Source of the DNA: Muribaculaceae bacterium
Lineage (GTDB): Bacteria > Bacteroidota > Bacteroidia > Bacteroidales > Muribaculaceae
Length of the DNA: 40,533 bases
Direction of reading: 5' to 3'
Assembly (NCBI GenBank): GCA_009775265.1
Contig: VSPG01000013.1
Coordinates: 5,967-46,499, forward strand
The notes under the pieces were generated by a model, which ran no database searches, was not told where the DNA came from, and saw nothing but the letters and a program-made list of their open reading frames with translations. How positions within the stretch are numbered: the stretch's first letter is position 1; the number at the start of each line of letters is the position of its first letter. The translations under genes and the position numbers were made by a program. Of the stretch, positions 7,979 through 16,255 are shown one piece after another.

Positions 7979-9625
7979 ATGAGTAAACACTATCACATCC
8001 TCAAAGGCGCGTGCCTTGCCGCCGCGCTTGCGTTGGGCTTCGACGCCATGGCGTGCACAAGCCTTATTGCAGCCAAGGGAGCTACCGACGACGGTTCCAC
8101 GATGATAACCTATGCCGCCGACAGCCACACGCTCTACGGCGAGCTTTACCATCAGCCTGCCGCCGACCATGCCCCGGGCACAATGCGTGCCGTCCACGAC
8201 TGGGACAGCGGCACATACCGAGGCGAAATTCCGGAAGCCGCACACACCTACGCCACCATCGGCAATATGAACGAGCACGGCCTTACCATAGCCGAGAGCA
8301 CATGGGGCGGACGCCCCGAACTGGAAGGCAGCGGCCTTATCGACTACGGCTCGCTGATTTACATCACGCTCCAGCGCGCCCGCACGGCCCGCGAGGCTGT
8401 GGATGTGATGACGGGGCTTGTGCGCGACTACGGCTATGGCTCGTCCGGCGAATCCTTCTCTATCGCCGACCCCGACGAAGTGTGGGTCATGGAGCTCATC
8501 GGCAAAGGCAAAGCCGACAAGGGAGCCGTGTGGGTGGCGCGCCGTGTGCCTGACGGCTACATAAGCGGCCATGCCAACCATGCCCGCATACACCGCTTTC
8601 CGCAGAACGAGCCTGAAACCACCATCTACTCGCCCGATGTCATCGACTTCGCCCGCAAGCAGGGGTATTATAAAGGAAAGGACAAGGATTTCGATTTTTC
8701 GCGTGCCTATGCCATCACCGACGTGGGCGCCACCCGCGGATGCGACGGACGTGTGTGGAGCTATTTCCGCCGTCATGCCGCCCCATCCGACTCCATGGAC
8801 AGCTATCTGCCGTGGGTGATGAAAGGCGAGGGCGAAGTGCTGCCTCTGTGGGTGAAACCCGCCCGGCCTGTAAGCGCCAATGACCTTAAGTGGATGATGC
8901 GCGACCATTTCGAAGGCACGCCGCTCGACATGGCCACGGACATCGGCGCAGGCCCCTTCGATGTGCCTTACCGCTGGCGTCCGATGGAGTTCAAGGTGGA
9001 CTCCGCCACCTACACCCATGAGCGTGCCATTGCCACGCAGCAGACCGGGTTCTCTTTCGTGGCATCCATGAACGGCGAGCGCCCCGAAGCCATGCGTGGC
9101 ATCCTGTGGTTCGGTGTCGACGACGCCAACACCTGCGTGTATATCCCTGTGTTCAACTCCACGCCCGAACCGCCGCGCGAACTCGCCCACGGCAACGGCG
9201 ACATGCTCACACTGTCGTGGGACGCCATGTTCTGGGTGAACAATTATGTGGCAAACCAGGCCTACAACCGCTACTCGCAGATGATACCCGACATACGCCG
9301 CGTGCAGCGGGGCTATGAGGATATGCTCGAGCGCGACACAGCCGCTGCGGCCGCTGCGCTTCGCGGGCTGCCCTACGAGAAAGCCCGCCGCCGTCTGGCC
9401 GAATTCACAAACATGGCCTCGGCCGCTGTCACCAAGGGCTACCGCGACCTCGGCGACTACCTGCTCGTCAAGTTCCTCGACGGAAACATAAAGAAAGAAA
9501 CCGCACCCGGACATTTCGAGCGCACCGCCACAGGGATGCCCGTGCAGCCCGTGTTCGGCGGCTACAACGAGCGCTATTTCCGTTCGATAGTCGACGGGAC
9601 CGGCGACCGATACCGCATAGACTGA
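7979..9625 (+). CDS. C69-family dipeptidase (secreted)
   Basis: This 548-residue protein belongs to the N-terminal nucleophile peptidase family C69/U34. The signal peptide ends in DAMA-C, and Cys26 would be the catalytic nucleophile exposed as the new N-terminus. The family start CTSLIAAKGATDDGST is present, as are the HTYATIGNMNEHGL, IAEST and YGSSGESFSIADPDEVWVMEL blocks and VGATRGCDGRVWSYFR further on. Members hydrolyse dipeptides; a periplasmic or surface location is inferred from the signal peptide. The frame stays open upstream to a GTG at 7898, but the ATG at 7979 gives a proper signal peptide and lies directly after the promoter. Confidence 0.93.
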   Translation: MSKHYHILKGACLAAALALGFDAMACTSLIAAKGATDDGSTMITYAADSHTLYGELYHQPAADHAPGTMRAVHDWDSGTYRGEIPEAAHTYATIGNMNEHGLTIAESTWGGRPELEGSGLIDYGSLIYITLQRARTAREAVDVMTGLVRDYGYGSSGESFSIADPDEVWVMELIGKGKADKGAVWVARRVPDGYISGHANHARIHRFPQNEPETTIYSPDVIDFARKQGYYKGKDKDFDFSRAYAITDVGATRGCDGRVWSYFRRHAAPSDSMDSYLPWVMKGEGEVLPLWVKPARPVSANDLKWMMRDHFEGTPLDMATDIGAGPFDVPYRWRPMEFKVDSATYTHERAIATQQTGFSFVASMNGERPEAMRGILWFGVDDANTCVYIPVFNSTPEPPRELAHGNGDMLTLSWDAMFWVNNYVANQAYNRYSQMIPDIRRVQRGYEDMLERDTAAAAAALRGLPYEKARRRLAEFTNMASAAVTKGYRDLGDYLLVKFLDGNIKKETAPGHFERTATGMPVQPVFGGYNERYFRSIVDGTGDRYRID

Positions 9626-9638
9626 AAAACGTCAACAC

Positions 9639-9676
9639 CCGCAGGCCGCACGGATTCCGGCGGTCTGCGGCGTTTA
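9639..9676 (+). terminator. Possible terminator between dipeptidase and FadL-like genes
   Basis: A 10-bp stem, CCGCAGGCCG (9639-9648) with CGGTCTGCGG (9661-9670), has one G-T pair, lies 13 bp after the dipeptidase stop and is followed by CGTTTATAAA. The T tract is weak, so read-through into the FadL-like gene is possible. Confidence 0.5.
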
Positions 9677-9709
9677 TAAACCAATATACAAGTAGAAAAA
9701 GTCACAAAG

Positions 9710-11086
9710 ATGAAAAAGATTGTAACGGCCGCGCTCGCGATGTGCATCGCTCTTGCGGCCTCGGCCGAAGGCTATCAGGTGAACACACTCAGCACCAGAC
9801 AGCTCGGCATGGGACACACCGGCGTAGCCCTGAAACTCGGCGCCGAAAGCATGTTCTTCAACCCCGCCGGCATGGCGTTCTCCGACAAGACCATCGATGT
9901 GAGCGCGTCCGTGACAGGCATAGCGCCCACAGCCACCGCCACGCTGCCCGACGGCAGCGAGTGGAGCACCCACAACCCCGTGAGCACCCCCCTCGATTTT
10001 TCGGCATCATTCCGTGTGTACGACTGCCTTCAGGCGGGCGTCACATTCTATACGCCCTACGGCAGCAGCATAGACTGGCGCGACAACTGGCCCGGCGCCG
10101 TGCTCAACCAGCGCTGCGACCTGCGCGCGTTCACGGTGCAGCCCACTCTCAGCTGGCGCATCACTCCGCGTCTGAGTGTCGGCGCCGGCCTGATGGTGAC
10201 GTGGGGAAGTGTCAACCTTGACAAGGGGCTCGTGTCGGCATCCTCTATGGACGCCATGCTCGCAGGTCTTGCCGCCACAGGCGCGGGCGCTGCCATGGGC
10301 ATCCCCGCCGACTACCGCTTCGGCACCACAACTCCCGCATCCGTAAACCTCAACGGCACCACCAAGCTCGCTTTCGGATTCAACGTGGGCGCAATGTTCG
10401 ACATCACGCGCAACCTCACCGTGGGCGCCTCTTTCCGGTCAAAAATGAAAATGACGATGGATGCCGGAGTAGCTTCCGTGCGCTATGCCAACGACCTCGC
10501 TTCCGCTTTGCTCCAGCCCACGCTCGGCATTATAAACCAGAGCAATTTCGAAGCTTCGATGCCGTGCCCCTATGTGCTTGCTTTCGGCCTCGGCTACAAA
10601 CCGGCCGAACGATGGACGCTGGCTCTTGACGCGCAGCTCACGGGATGGAGCGCCTACAAGTCGCTCGACGTGGTGTTCCTCGACGAGAAACTCACCTCTT
10701 TCGACCAGCACCTGCCTAAAAACTACAGCAATTCGTGGGCTTTCAAGGCCGGAGCCCAGTTTGCCGCCACACCGCGCCTGGATGTGCGTGCCGGCCTTAT
10801 GGTGGACTCCACGCCCGTGCCCGACGGCAATTACAACCCCGAGACTCCCGGAACCACGAAAATCGAGCCTTCCGCCGGCCTGTCGTTCCGCCCTGTCAAA
10901 GGTCTTAGCGTAGACTTCGCCCTGATGTACATAGCAGGCCTCGACGCCGCCGGCCGCAGCTGCACCTACACCGACCTGCTCGCAGCCTCGCAGCCTGCGC
11001 TCGGCCTGCCAGTGCAGCGCACGTTCACTGCCGACTACAGCATCCGCGCATGGGCGCCCTCTGTCGGCGTCAGCTATTCGTTCTGA
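9710..11086 (+). CDS. FadL/OmpP1/TodX-family outer membrane transport protein
   Basis: This 458-residue outer-membrane beta-barrel belongs to the FadL family, which moves hydrophobic compounds such as fatty acids across the outer membrane. It has a short signal peptide (about 1-19). The mature N-terminus, with the pattern LSTRQLGMGHTGVAL and then ESMFFNPAGMAF, is the classic family signature (N-P-A/G-M). The rest alternates amphipathic strands (GVTFYTPYGSSIDW, LSVGAGLMVTWGSV, LALDAQLTGWSAYKSL) and ends in an aromatic beta-strand, VGVSYSF, as barrel proteins do. It lies 84 bp after the C69 dipeptidase gene. The substrate cannot be predicted. Confidence 0.92.
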   Translation: MKKIVTAALAMCIALAASAEGYQVNTLSTRQLGMGHTGVALKLGAESMFFNPAGMAFSDKTIDVSASVTGIAPTATATLPDGSEWSTHNPVSTPLDFSASFRVYDCLQAGVTFYTPYGSSIDWRDNWPGAVLNQRCDLRAFTVQPTLSWRITPRLSVGAGLMVTWGSVNLDKGLVSASSMDAMLAGLAATGAGAAMGIPADYRFGTTTPASVNLNGTTKLAFGFNVGAMFDITRNLTVGASFRSKMKMTMDAGVASVRYANDLASALLQPTLGIINQSNFEASMPCPYVLAFGLGYKPAERWTLALDAQLTGWSAYKSLDVVFLDEKLTSFDQHLPKNYSNSWAFKAGAQFAATPRLDVRAGLMVDSTPVPDGNYNPETPGTTKIEPSAGLSFRPVKGLSVDFALMYIAGLDAAGRSCTYTDLLAASQPALGLPVQRTFTADYSIRAWAPSVGVSYSF

Positions 11087-11116
11087 CGAAAGCGCAAATA
11101 AACAATTTATAAAGAG

Positions 11117-11162
11117 AAACGGCAACCCGACGATGAAAAAGTCGGGCTGCCGTTTTCTTTTG
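11117..11162 (+). terminator. Rho-independent terminator of the FadL-like gene
   Basis: AAACGGCA-A-CCCGAC pairs with GTCGGG-C-TGCCGTTT around an A-rich loop and ends in TTTTCTTTT. It starts about 30 bp after the stop codon. The AT-rich patch begins directly after it. Confidence 0.9.
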
Positions 11163-11180
11163 ACTTCGTATTTTAAATTT

Positions 11181-11211
11181 TTGTCAAGGTTGTCAACAAT
11201 GGAATTGTCAA
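11181..11211 (+). repeat. Three copies of TTGTCAA
   Basis: TTGTCAA occurs at 11181-11187, 11190-11196 and 11205-11211 in AT-rich DNA. It lies downstream of the FadL terminator and of the end of the broken CotH gene. The 187-bp gap to that gene holds nothing else recognisable. Confidence 0.4.
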
Positions 11212-11349
11212 CCCCTCCGAAATTTTTGAGTGTCTTTATCCCTTTGCTTCAGTCGCATAGCCCGCTATGCTCCTTCACAAGCATTATTAAACAACCTCTT
11301 ATCTTATCTCCATTTTCGACACAAGAAGTCGAGGTGGTAGGAATTGACG

Positions 11350-12597
11350 TTAATGGCTAACCGGAATATGTTGGTTGAACCACTCCATATTACGTCTGAG
11401 AGCGTTCTTAATCCTATCTGCTCTAAGTTGTGCGGTTTGGGTCGGGGCATCATTCCATCTCTTGCCGTCATTCTTCCAAGCCTCTCCAAGAGGAAGAAGT
11501 TCGTCATCAATATAATCATATATTTCCGAAAGCTTGCTCGGATAAACCTCGCTCCAAACATCTCTGACCGCTTGACAAAAACTGTCATATTGGATTATCT
11601 CTCCAATCCAATGCGGGATAAACCCGTAATGGACTTTCATCTTAAATGTATAGTCGGTTTTCTCACGGTTATAGCATAACAAATCCTATATCGGACCGGC
11701 AATCCATTTGGAACCGTCTTTCAAATCCTTATGGAGATAGAAACTACCATGAAAACCATCGGGGTTGTCCATGACTTCCTGCAATATAAAGAAACGAGCC
11801 ATACTTTCCACATCAATATGCTCCTCCCATGCGGTCGAGGTCTTGTCCGTCGAATATATAGCCGTATTTATAGCCTTGAATTCATTCGTAAGCCATTGCA
11901 GTTGCGAATTAGATAAATCCTCCGGCGAGTGATAGCGCAATGTAAGATTCCAACGATTATTTTCAGGAATGGTAATTTGACATTCGTCATGGTAATTGTC
12001 AACATCAACAAGCCAGCCTCCACTTATTAAATCGGGATTGGTCTCTTGGTCTTGTTGTTCGTAGATGTTGACGCGATTTTCGTCTATGCGGATAGTTTCA
12101 GTAAGAAAATATAACCCGATATAGTCTCCGTTCAACACAACTTCCACAGGACGGAAACTCGGCGTCCAAGTCATATTCATAAGTTTACCTAAATGTAAGC
12201 CGGCAACTGTGTCTTCGGTGGGTTTAAGCAATGCCCAGTGTTTGTTTTCAGGCATACCCATTATTGCGGTCTTTTTACCGAGTTTGATTTTGTAAGGTTT
12301 CTTCTGGCCTTTCCACGAGGAATGTCCTCTGCCTCGTATCTGCATGGGCAACGGTTCTGCTTCCGAGCCGAGAGGAGCCATATCATCAATGCCGACTGGA
12401 TCGAGCCAATAGCCGGCATTGATATACTCAGTTTTGGATGTTATCGGCTTTTGGTTTTCAGTATTGATGTATAAAACCGGGAGAGTGCCGGAAATATGAG
12501 CCACAATCGGTGTTGTCGGTTCATTTGTTTCTATATCATCAGCACAGCACATTAAAATCAATGCGAAAAACATACAACATAATAAACGAGCCAGCAT
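11350..12597 (-). pseudogene. CotH-family protein interrupted by an in-frame amber codon
   Basis: Read on the minus strand, codons 1-303 encode a short signal peptide with a Cys pair followed by acidic residues (likely lipoprotein). A CotH-like region follows, with the family-typical RGRGHSSW-KKPYKIKL, HWALL, P-F-VEVVLNGDYIGLYFL-E-IRI and GGWLVD blocks. After WIAGPI comes TAG at 11686-11688, where relatives usually have Trp (GP-x-WD). The same frame then stays open for 112 more codons (DLLCYNREKTDY to the end), including HWIGEI, which fits the CotH C-terminus. One TGG-to-TAG change therefore explains the break. The C-terminal part holds residues needed for function in CotH-type kinases, so the product is probably inactive unless the stop is read through. 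The gene is AT-rich compared with its neighbours, which suggests acquisition by transfer. Confidence 0.85.
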
Positions 12598-12848
12598 ATT
12601 TTAGGAATTAATAGATTATAAATTCGGAGACAATTCGCCAAATGTGCGTGATATATATGAAACGTATTGACGGTTTCTTTATTATCCGTATTGAATGCCC
12701 TAAGAGCCGGAATCATAATTTGAAACTACTTCCCGCTCGGTGTAAATCCCGGTGTCCGTGTCATTGTCATCACAAGCCGTAACTAAAAAATATTAATATG
12801 ATATGCAAATGTACGTCCGGTTTAAAGGGCTGGAGATGAAAAAATGTG

Positions 12849-12856
12849 TAACTTTG
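12849..12856 (+). promoter_or_regulatory. -7 box directly in front of ksgA (leaderless start)
   Basis: TAACTTTG is followed by only four bases (CAGC) before the ATG at 12861. With the usual distance from -7 box to transcription start, the mRNA would begin at or next to the start codon. No clear -33 TTTG is seen. The rest of the 263-bp gap from 12598 holds only AT-rich sequence with no recognised gene. Confidence 0.65.
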
Positions 12857-12860
12857 CAGC

Positions 12861-13646
12861 ATGACCGGTGTTCGTCCAAAAAAAGCCTTAGGGCAGCATT
12901 TTCTCACCGACCTCGGCACGGCGCGCCGCATTGCGTCCACGCTGGAGGCCGCCCCGTCTTTGCCGGTGCTTGAAATAGGCCCCGGCACAGGAGTGCTCAC
13001 ACAGTTCATTCTCGAAGCCGGCCGCGACCTGCGGGTGGTGGAGATAGACACAGAGAGCGTGGACTATCTGCGCGCCAACGTGCCTGCGCTCGACGGGCGC
13101 ATAATCGAGGGCGATTTCCTTCGTTTGCCGCTCGACACGCTCTTTGGCGGAAAGCCGTTCGCGCTCATAGGCAATTATCCATACAACATATCTTCGCAGA
13201 TATTTTTCCATATGCTCGACTACCGCGACTGCGTGCCGTTCTGCTCGGGCATGCTTCAGCGCGAGGTGGCCGAGCGCCTCGCGGCGCCTCCGGGCACAAA
13301 AGCGCGCGGCATACTGAGCGTGCTGCTTCAGATGTGGTACGACGTGCGCTATCTGTTCACCGTGCCGCCCGGAGTGTTCAATCCGCCGCCCAAGGTGCAT
13401 AGCGGAGTAGTGGAGCTGAGGCGTAACTCCCGTGTGGAGGCCGGATGTGACGAAGCTTTGTTCAAGACTGTCGTGAAGACTACATTCGGCCAGCGACGCA
13501 AGACCATACGCAACGGCCTGCGCGGACTCCTTCCTCCCGGGGCTTCGATGCCCGATTCGCCGCTGCTGGGCATGCGTCCCGAGCAGCTTTCGGTGGAACA
13601 GTTTGTCGAACTCACCCTTGAGGTGCAAAAACTCCGTCGGCAATGA
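12861..13646 (+). CDS. ksgA: 16S rRNA (adenine1518-N6/adenine1519-N6)-dimethyltransferase
   Basis: This 261-residue enzyme dimethylates two adjacent adenines in the 3'-terminal hairpin of 16S rRNA during small-subunit assembly, using S-adenosylmethionine. The family start KKALGQHFL is at residues 7-15. EIGPGTGVLT (SAM motif I), E-D acid motifs and the catalytic NYPYNIS motif are present, as is the VPPGVFNPPPKVHSGVV block. Length is normal. The ATG at 12861 is the only start that fits, because the conserved motif begins six residues later. The stop overlaps the start of mgtE (ATGA), so the two are translationally coupled. Confidence 0.97.
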   Translation: MTGVRPKKALGQHFLTDLGTARRIASTLEAAPSLPVLEIGPGTGVLTQFILEAGRDLRVVEIDTESVDYLRANVPALDGRIIEGDFLRLPLDTLFGGKPFALIGNYPYNISSQIFFHMLDYRDCVPFCSGMLQREVAERLAAPPGTKARGILSVLLQMWYDVRYLFTVPPGVFNPPPKVHSGVVELRRNSRVEAGCDEALFKTVVKTTFGQRRKTIRNGLRGLLPPGASMPDSPLLGMRPEQLSVEQFVELTLEVQKLRRQ

Positions 13647-15004
13647 AAGACTTCACTCCCGAATATCTTGAACAGATCCGCGATATAATAAGCGGACATG
13701 ACGACGAACGCGCACGCACGGCTCTTGCCGACTTGCATCCCGCCGACATAGCCGAGCTGTACCGCGACCTTAATCTCGCCGAGGCCGAATATCTCTACCG
13801 CCTGCTCGACGACGACACTGCCGCCGAGGTGCTGATGGAACTCGACGACGACGACCGCCACAAGCTTCTCGAGGCCATGCCGGCCGAGATGATTGCCAAG
13901 CAGATAGACCACCTCGACACGGACGACGCCGTGGACCTCATACAGCAAATCGACGAGGAGGACCGCGACGAGATTCTTTCGCACATCGACGACGTGGAGC
14001 AGGCCGGCGACATCATCGACCTGCTGAAATACGACGAGGACACGGCCGGCGGCCTCATGGGCACGGAGATGCTCGTCGTAAACGAGAATCTTTCCATGCC
14101 GGAGTGCATCAAGGAACTGCGCGCGCAGGCCGAGGAGATGGACGAAATCTACTATGTCTATGTCGTCGACAACGACTATAAACTGCGCGGTGTGCTGCCG
14201 CTGAAAAAACTCATCACGCACCCTTCGGTGTCGAAAATAAAACATGTCATGGAAGTGGATCCGGCAAGCGTGAAGGACGACACTCCCATCGACGAAGTGG
14301 CCCACGACTTCGAGAAATACGACCTTGTGGCCATGCCGGTAGTCGACAGCATAGGGCGTCTGCTGGGCCGCATCACCGTCGACGACGTGATGGACGAGGT
14401 GCGCGAAAGCAGCGAGCGCGACTATCAGCTCGCAAGCGGTATCAGTAGCGACGTGGATGCCGATGACAGCATTCTGGCGCAGACGAAGGCGCGCATTCCG
14501 TGGCTTCTTATCGGCATCGTGGCGGGCATCGTGGCCTCGCTGATACTCGCTGGCTTCGAGGAACAGCTTCAAGCCGTGACGGCGCTCGCGCTGTTCATTC
14601 CCATAATAGGCGGCACGGGCGGCAACGTGGGCGTGCAGGCCTCGGCCATAGTGGTGCAGGGCCTTGCCAACGGCTCGCTGGACATACGCCAGTTCTCGCG
14701 CCAATTGGGCAAAGAAGTGGTGATAGGGTTGCTGAACGCCACCGTGATGAGCGCTGTCATGCTCGTCTATAATCTTGTGTTCCTGCCCGGGCAGTACGCA
14801 GTCACGGCGAGTGTGGCCGTGTCGCTCTTCGCCGTGGTGATGTTCGCCTCGCTGCTCGGCACAGCCATCCCGCTCACACTCGAAAAACTGCACATCAACC
14901 CTGCGCTTGCCACAGGGCCTTTCATTCAGATAAGCAACGACATTTTCGGCATTCTCATCTATGTCGTAATATCGACATGGTTTCTGCAGCTCTGGGGCTT
15001 TTAG
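13643..15004 (+). CDS. mgtE: Magnesium transporter MgtE
   Basis: This 453-residue inner-membrane Mg2+ channel starts with a helical, very acidic MgtE_N domain (about 1-130) containing HPADIAEL and DDDTAAEVL. Two CBS domains follow (about 135-255), including DEDTAGGLMGTEMLVV and TVDDVMDEV. Five hydrophobic helices make up the end (about 280-453), with the PIIGGTGGNVGVQASAI signature of the pore region. In this family the acidic cytoplasmic domains sense Mg2+ and close the channel when Mg2+ is plentiful. The start overlaps ksgA by four bases. The gene converges on the next one with only seven bases between. Confidence 0.95.
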   Translation: MKDFTPEYLEQIRDIISGHDDERARTALADLHPADIAELYRDLNLAEAEYLYRLLDDDTAAEVLMELDDDDRHKLLEAMPAEMIAKQIDHLDTDDAVDLIQQIDEEDRDEILSHIDDVEQAGDIIDLLKYDEDTAGGLMGTEMLVVNENLSMPECIKELRAQAEEMDEIYYVYVVDNDYKLRGVLPLKKLITHPSVSKIKHVMEVDPASVKDDTPIDEVAHDFEKYDLVAMPVVDSIGRLLGRITVDDVMDEVRESSERDYQLASGISSDVDADDSILAQTKARIPWLLIGIVAGIVASLILAGFEEQLQAVTALALFIPIIGGTGGNVGVQASAIVVQGLANGSLDIRQFSRQLGKEVVIGLLNATVMSAVMLVYNLVFLPGQYAVTASVAVSLFAVVMFASLLGTAIPLTLEKLHINPALATGPFIQISNDIFGILIYVVISTWFLQLWGF

Positions 15005-15011
15005 AGGGTGT

Positions 15012-15473
15012 TTATTGCACGAGTGCTTTCTCCACCACTATGCCGGGGCGCACGTGCAGTGTCACGGCGGCGAAACGCCCGGAGGCCTCGCTGGTGAAGC
15101 GTATGTGGTAATATTCACGGCCGAAAAAATCCATCACCCACACGGCTTCTCCCACTGCCGGGCCTCGGCCCGCGCGCAGGCGTTCGGTGAGCGTGACGTC
15201 GAAGCCGGCCACTTCCGCATCGAGCGTGGCCGCGCCTTCGTCGCCCACACCGCTCAGGCCTGTGCGCCGCAGTTCCACGCGCCCGTCGCGCATCACACGG
15301 AACACGAGTTTCGGCTCCGCCTCCCCGTCGCCGGGCATCAGGTCGCCCTCGTAGCTGAAATTGCGCGCCTCGCGGGTGCGGCGGGGCATCGCACTCAATG
15401 CCACTACGGCAGCGGCCACCACGCATGTGATGACGTAAAACTCTACGGTCTGGAATATGCTTAAAGTAATCAT
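15012..15473 (-). CDS. Hypothetical small membrane protein
   Basis: I do not recognise this 153-residue protein. It has one transmembrane helix near the N-terminus (about 10-28), then a basic stretch (PRRTREAR) and a soluble, beta-rich domain of about 115 residues with no Cys and no obvious catalytic motif. The signal-anchor pattern puts the basic stretch in the cytoplasm, so the soluble domain may be cytoplasmic. The ATG at 15473 lies five bases after a -7 box; a later Met would lose the helix. It is divergent from the ComF-like gene, with the two promoters packed into 38 bp. Codon use is like that of its neighbours. Confidence 0.7.
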   Translation of the reverse strand: MITLSIFQTVEFYVITCVVAAAVVALSAMPRRTREARNFSYEGDLMPGDGEAEPKLVFRVMRDGRVELRRTGLSGVGDEGAATLDAEVAGFDVTLTERLRAGRGPAVGEAVWVMDFFGREYYHIRFTSEASGRFAAVTLHVRPGIVVEKALVQ

Positions 15474-15478
15474 GGTGG

Positions 15479-15486
15479 CAAATTTA
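15479..15486 (-). promoter_or_regulatory. -7 box of the small membrane protein gene (leaderless start)
   Basis: On the minus strand TAAATTTG is followed by five bases (CCACC) and then the ATG at 15473. It is 13 bp from the opposing ComF-like -7 box, so the two promoters overlap and probably compete. Confidence 0.6.
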
Positions 15487-15499
15487 CAACAAAATAGCT

Positions 15500-15507
15500 T
15501 ATCTTTG
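15500..15507 (+). promoter_or_regulatory. -7 box of the ComF-like gene (leaderless start)
   Basis: TATCTTTG is followed by four bases and the GTG start at 15512. The spacing is the same as in front of ksgA. Confidence 0.6.
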
Positions 15508-15511
15508 CCAT

Positions 15512-16231
15512 GTGAAGCATGTTTTCCTTTCGCTTGCCGACGCTATTGCGCCGCGTCTGTGCCCCGTGTGCAAGTGTTCGCTCATGCGTGGCGAACGGCT
15601 TATGTGCATGGCCTGCCTTGCCGCCCTTCCGCGCACACGGATGCATGTGCGGCCCGACAACGGCATTGTGGCGCGCCTCGCGCGTCCCGGGCTCAGGCTG
15701 GAACTTGCGGCCGCATGGATGGATTATAGCCGGCATTCGCCATACGCGTCACTGATCCGCGATGCCAAATACCGCTCCATGCCGGCTCTCGCCCGTGAGG
15801 CCGGGCGCTGTTTTGCCCTTGAGATGCAGAGCGATGCCGTGGCGGCGCTGTCCGATATAGACGTGCTGCTGCCGGTGCCGGTGCATTGGACGAAACTGCT
15901 GCGCCGGGGGTACAACCAGAGCCGCGAGGCTGCCGTGGGCATTGCCTCGGTGCTTGGTGTGCCGGTGGGCGATAACTTGCGTGCGCTGCGTCCGCACCGC
16001 ACACAGACACGGCGCGGAGCTTCCGAGCGTCTGCACGCCATGAAAGGGCTGTTTGCGCTTCGTGCGTCCGACGAGTTGCGCGGGCTGCACGTGGCCGTGG
16101 TCGACGATGTGGTGACTACCGGCGCCACTATGGCCGAAGCCCTGCGTGTGCTTTCCGAGGCGGGTTTACGTGCCATTTCCGTACTTGCCCTCGCTGCCGT
16201 CCGCAGCGACGAATGGCACTTTGCCGAGTAG
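15512..16231 (+). CDS. ComF-family phosphoribosyltransferase-like protein
   Basis: This 239-residue protein has an N-terminal zinc-ribbon-like Cys set (C17-x2-C20 and C32-x2-C35). A type I phosphoribosyltransferase fold follows, with the PRPP-binding loop VAVVDDVVTTGATMAEA at about 194-210 and the RRGYNQS block at about 130. ComF relatives are linked to DNA uptake in competent bacteria; in Bacteroidetes the role is not established. The GTG at 15512 is the only start that keeps the first CxxC; an ATG two bases earlier in another frame runs straight into a stop. It converges with the GH3 gene, with 24 bp between their stops. Confidence 0.9.
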   Translation: MKHVFLSLADAIAPRLCPVCKCSLMRGERLMCMACLAALPRTRMHVRPDNGIVARLARPGLRLELAAAWMDYSRHSPYASLIRDAKYRSMPALAREAGRCFALEMQSDAVAALSDIDVLLPVPVHWTKLLRRGYNQSREAAVGIASVLGVPVGDNLRALRPHRTQTRRGASERLHAMKGLFALRASDELRGLHVAVVDDVVTTGATMAEALRVLSEAGLRAISVLALAAVRSDEWHFAE

Positions 16232-16255
16232 CTTTAAAGGTTCCGGGCCGTTTGC

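Noticed and set aside
13643..13700. Mg2+-sensing riboswitch (M-box) in front of mgtE
   Set aside because: mgtE overlaps the end of ksgA by four bases, so there is no leader to hold one.
16087..16092. CACGTG in the ComF-like gene (and others at about 15051, 19930, 21591) as parS sites
   Set aside because: Only the 6-bp core matches; the outer arms do not fit TGTT and AACA.
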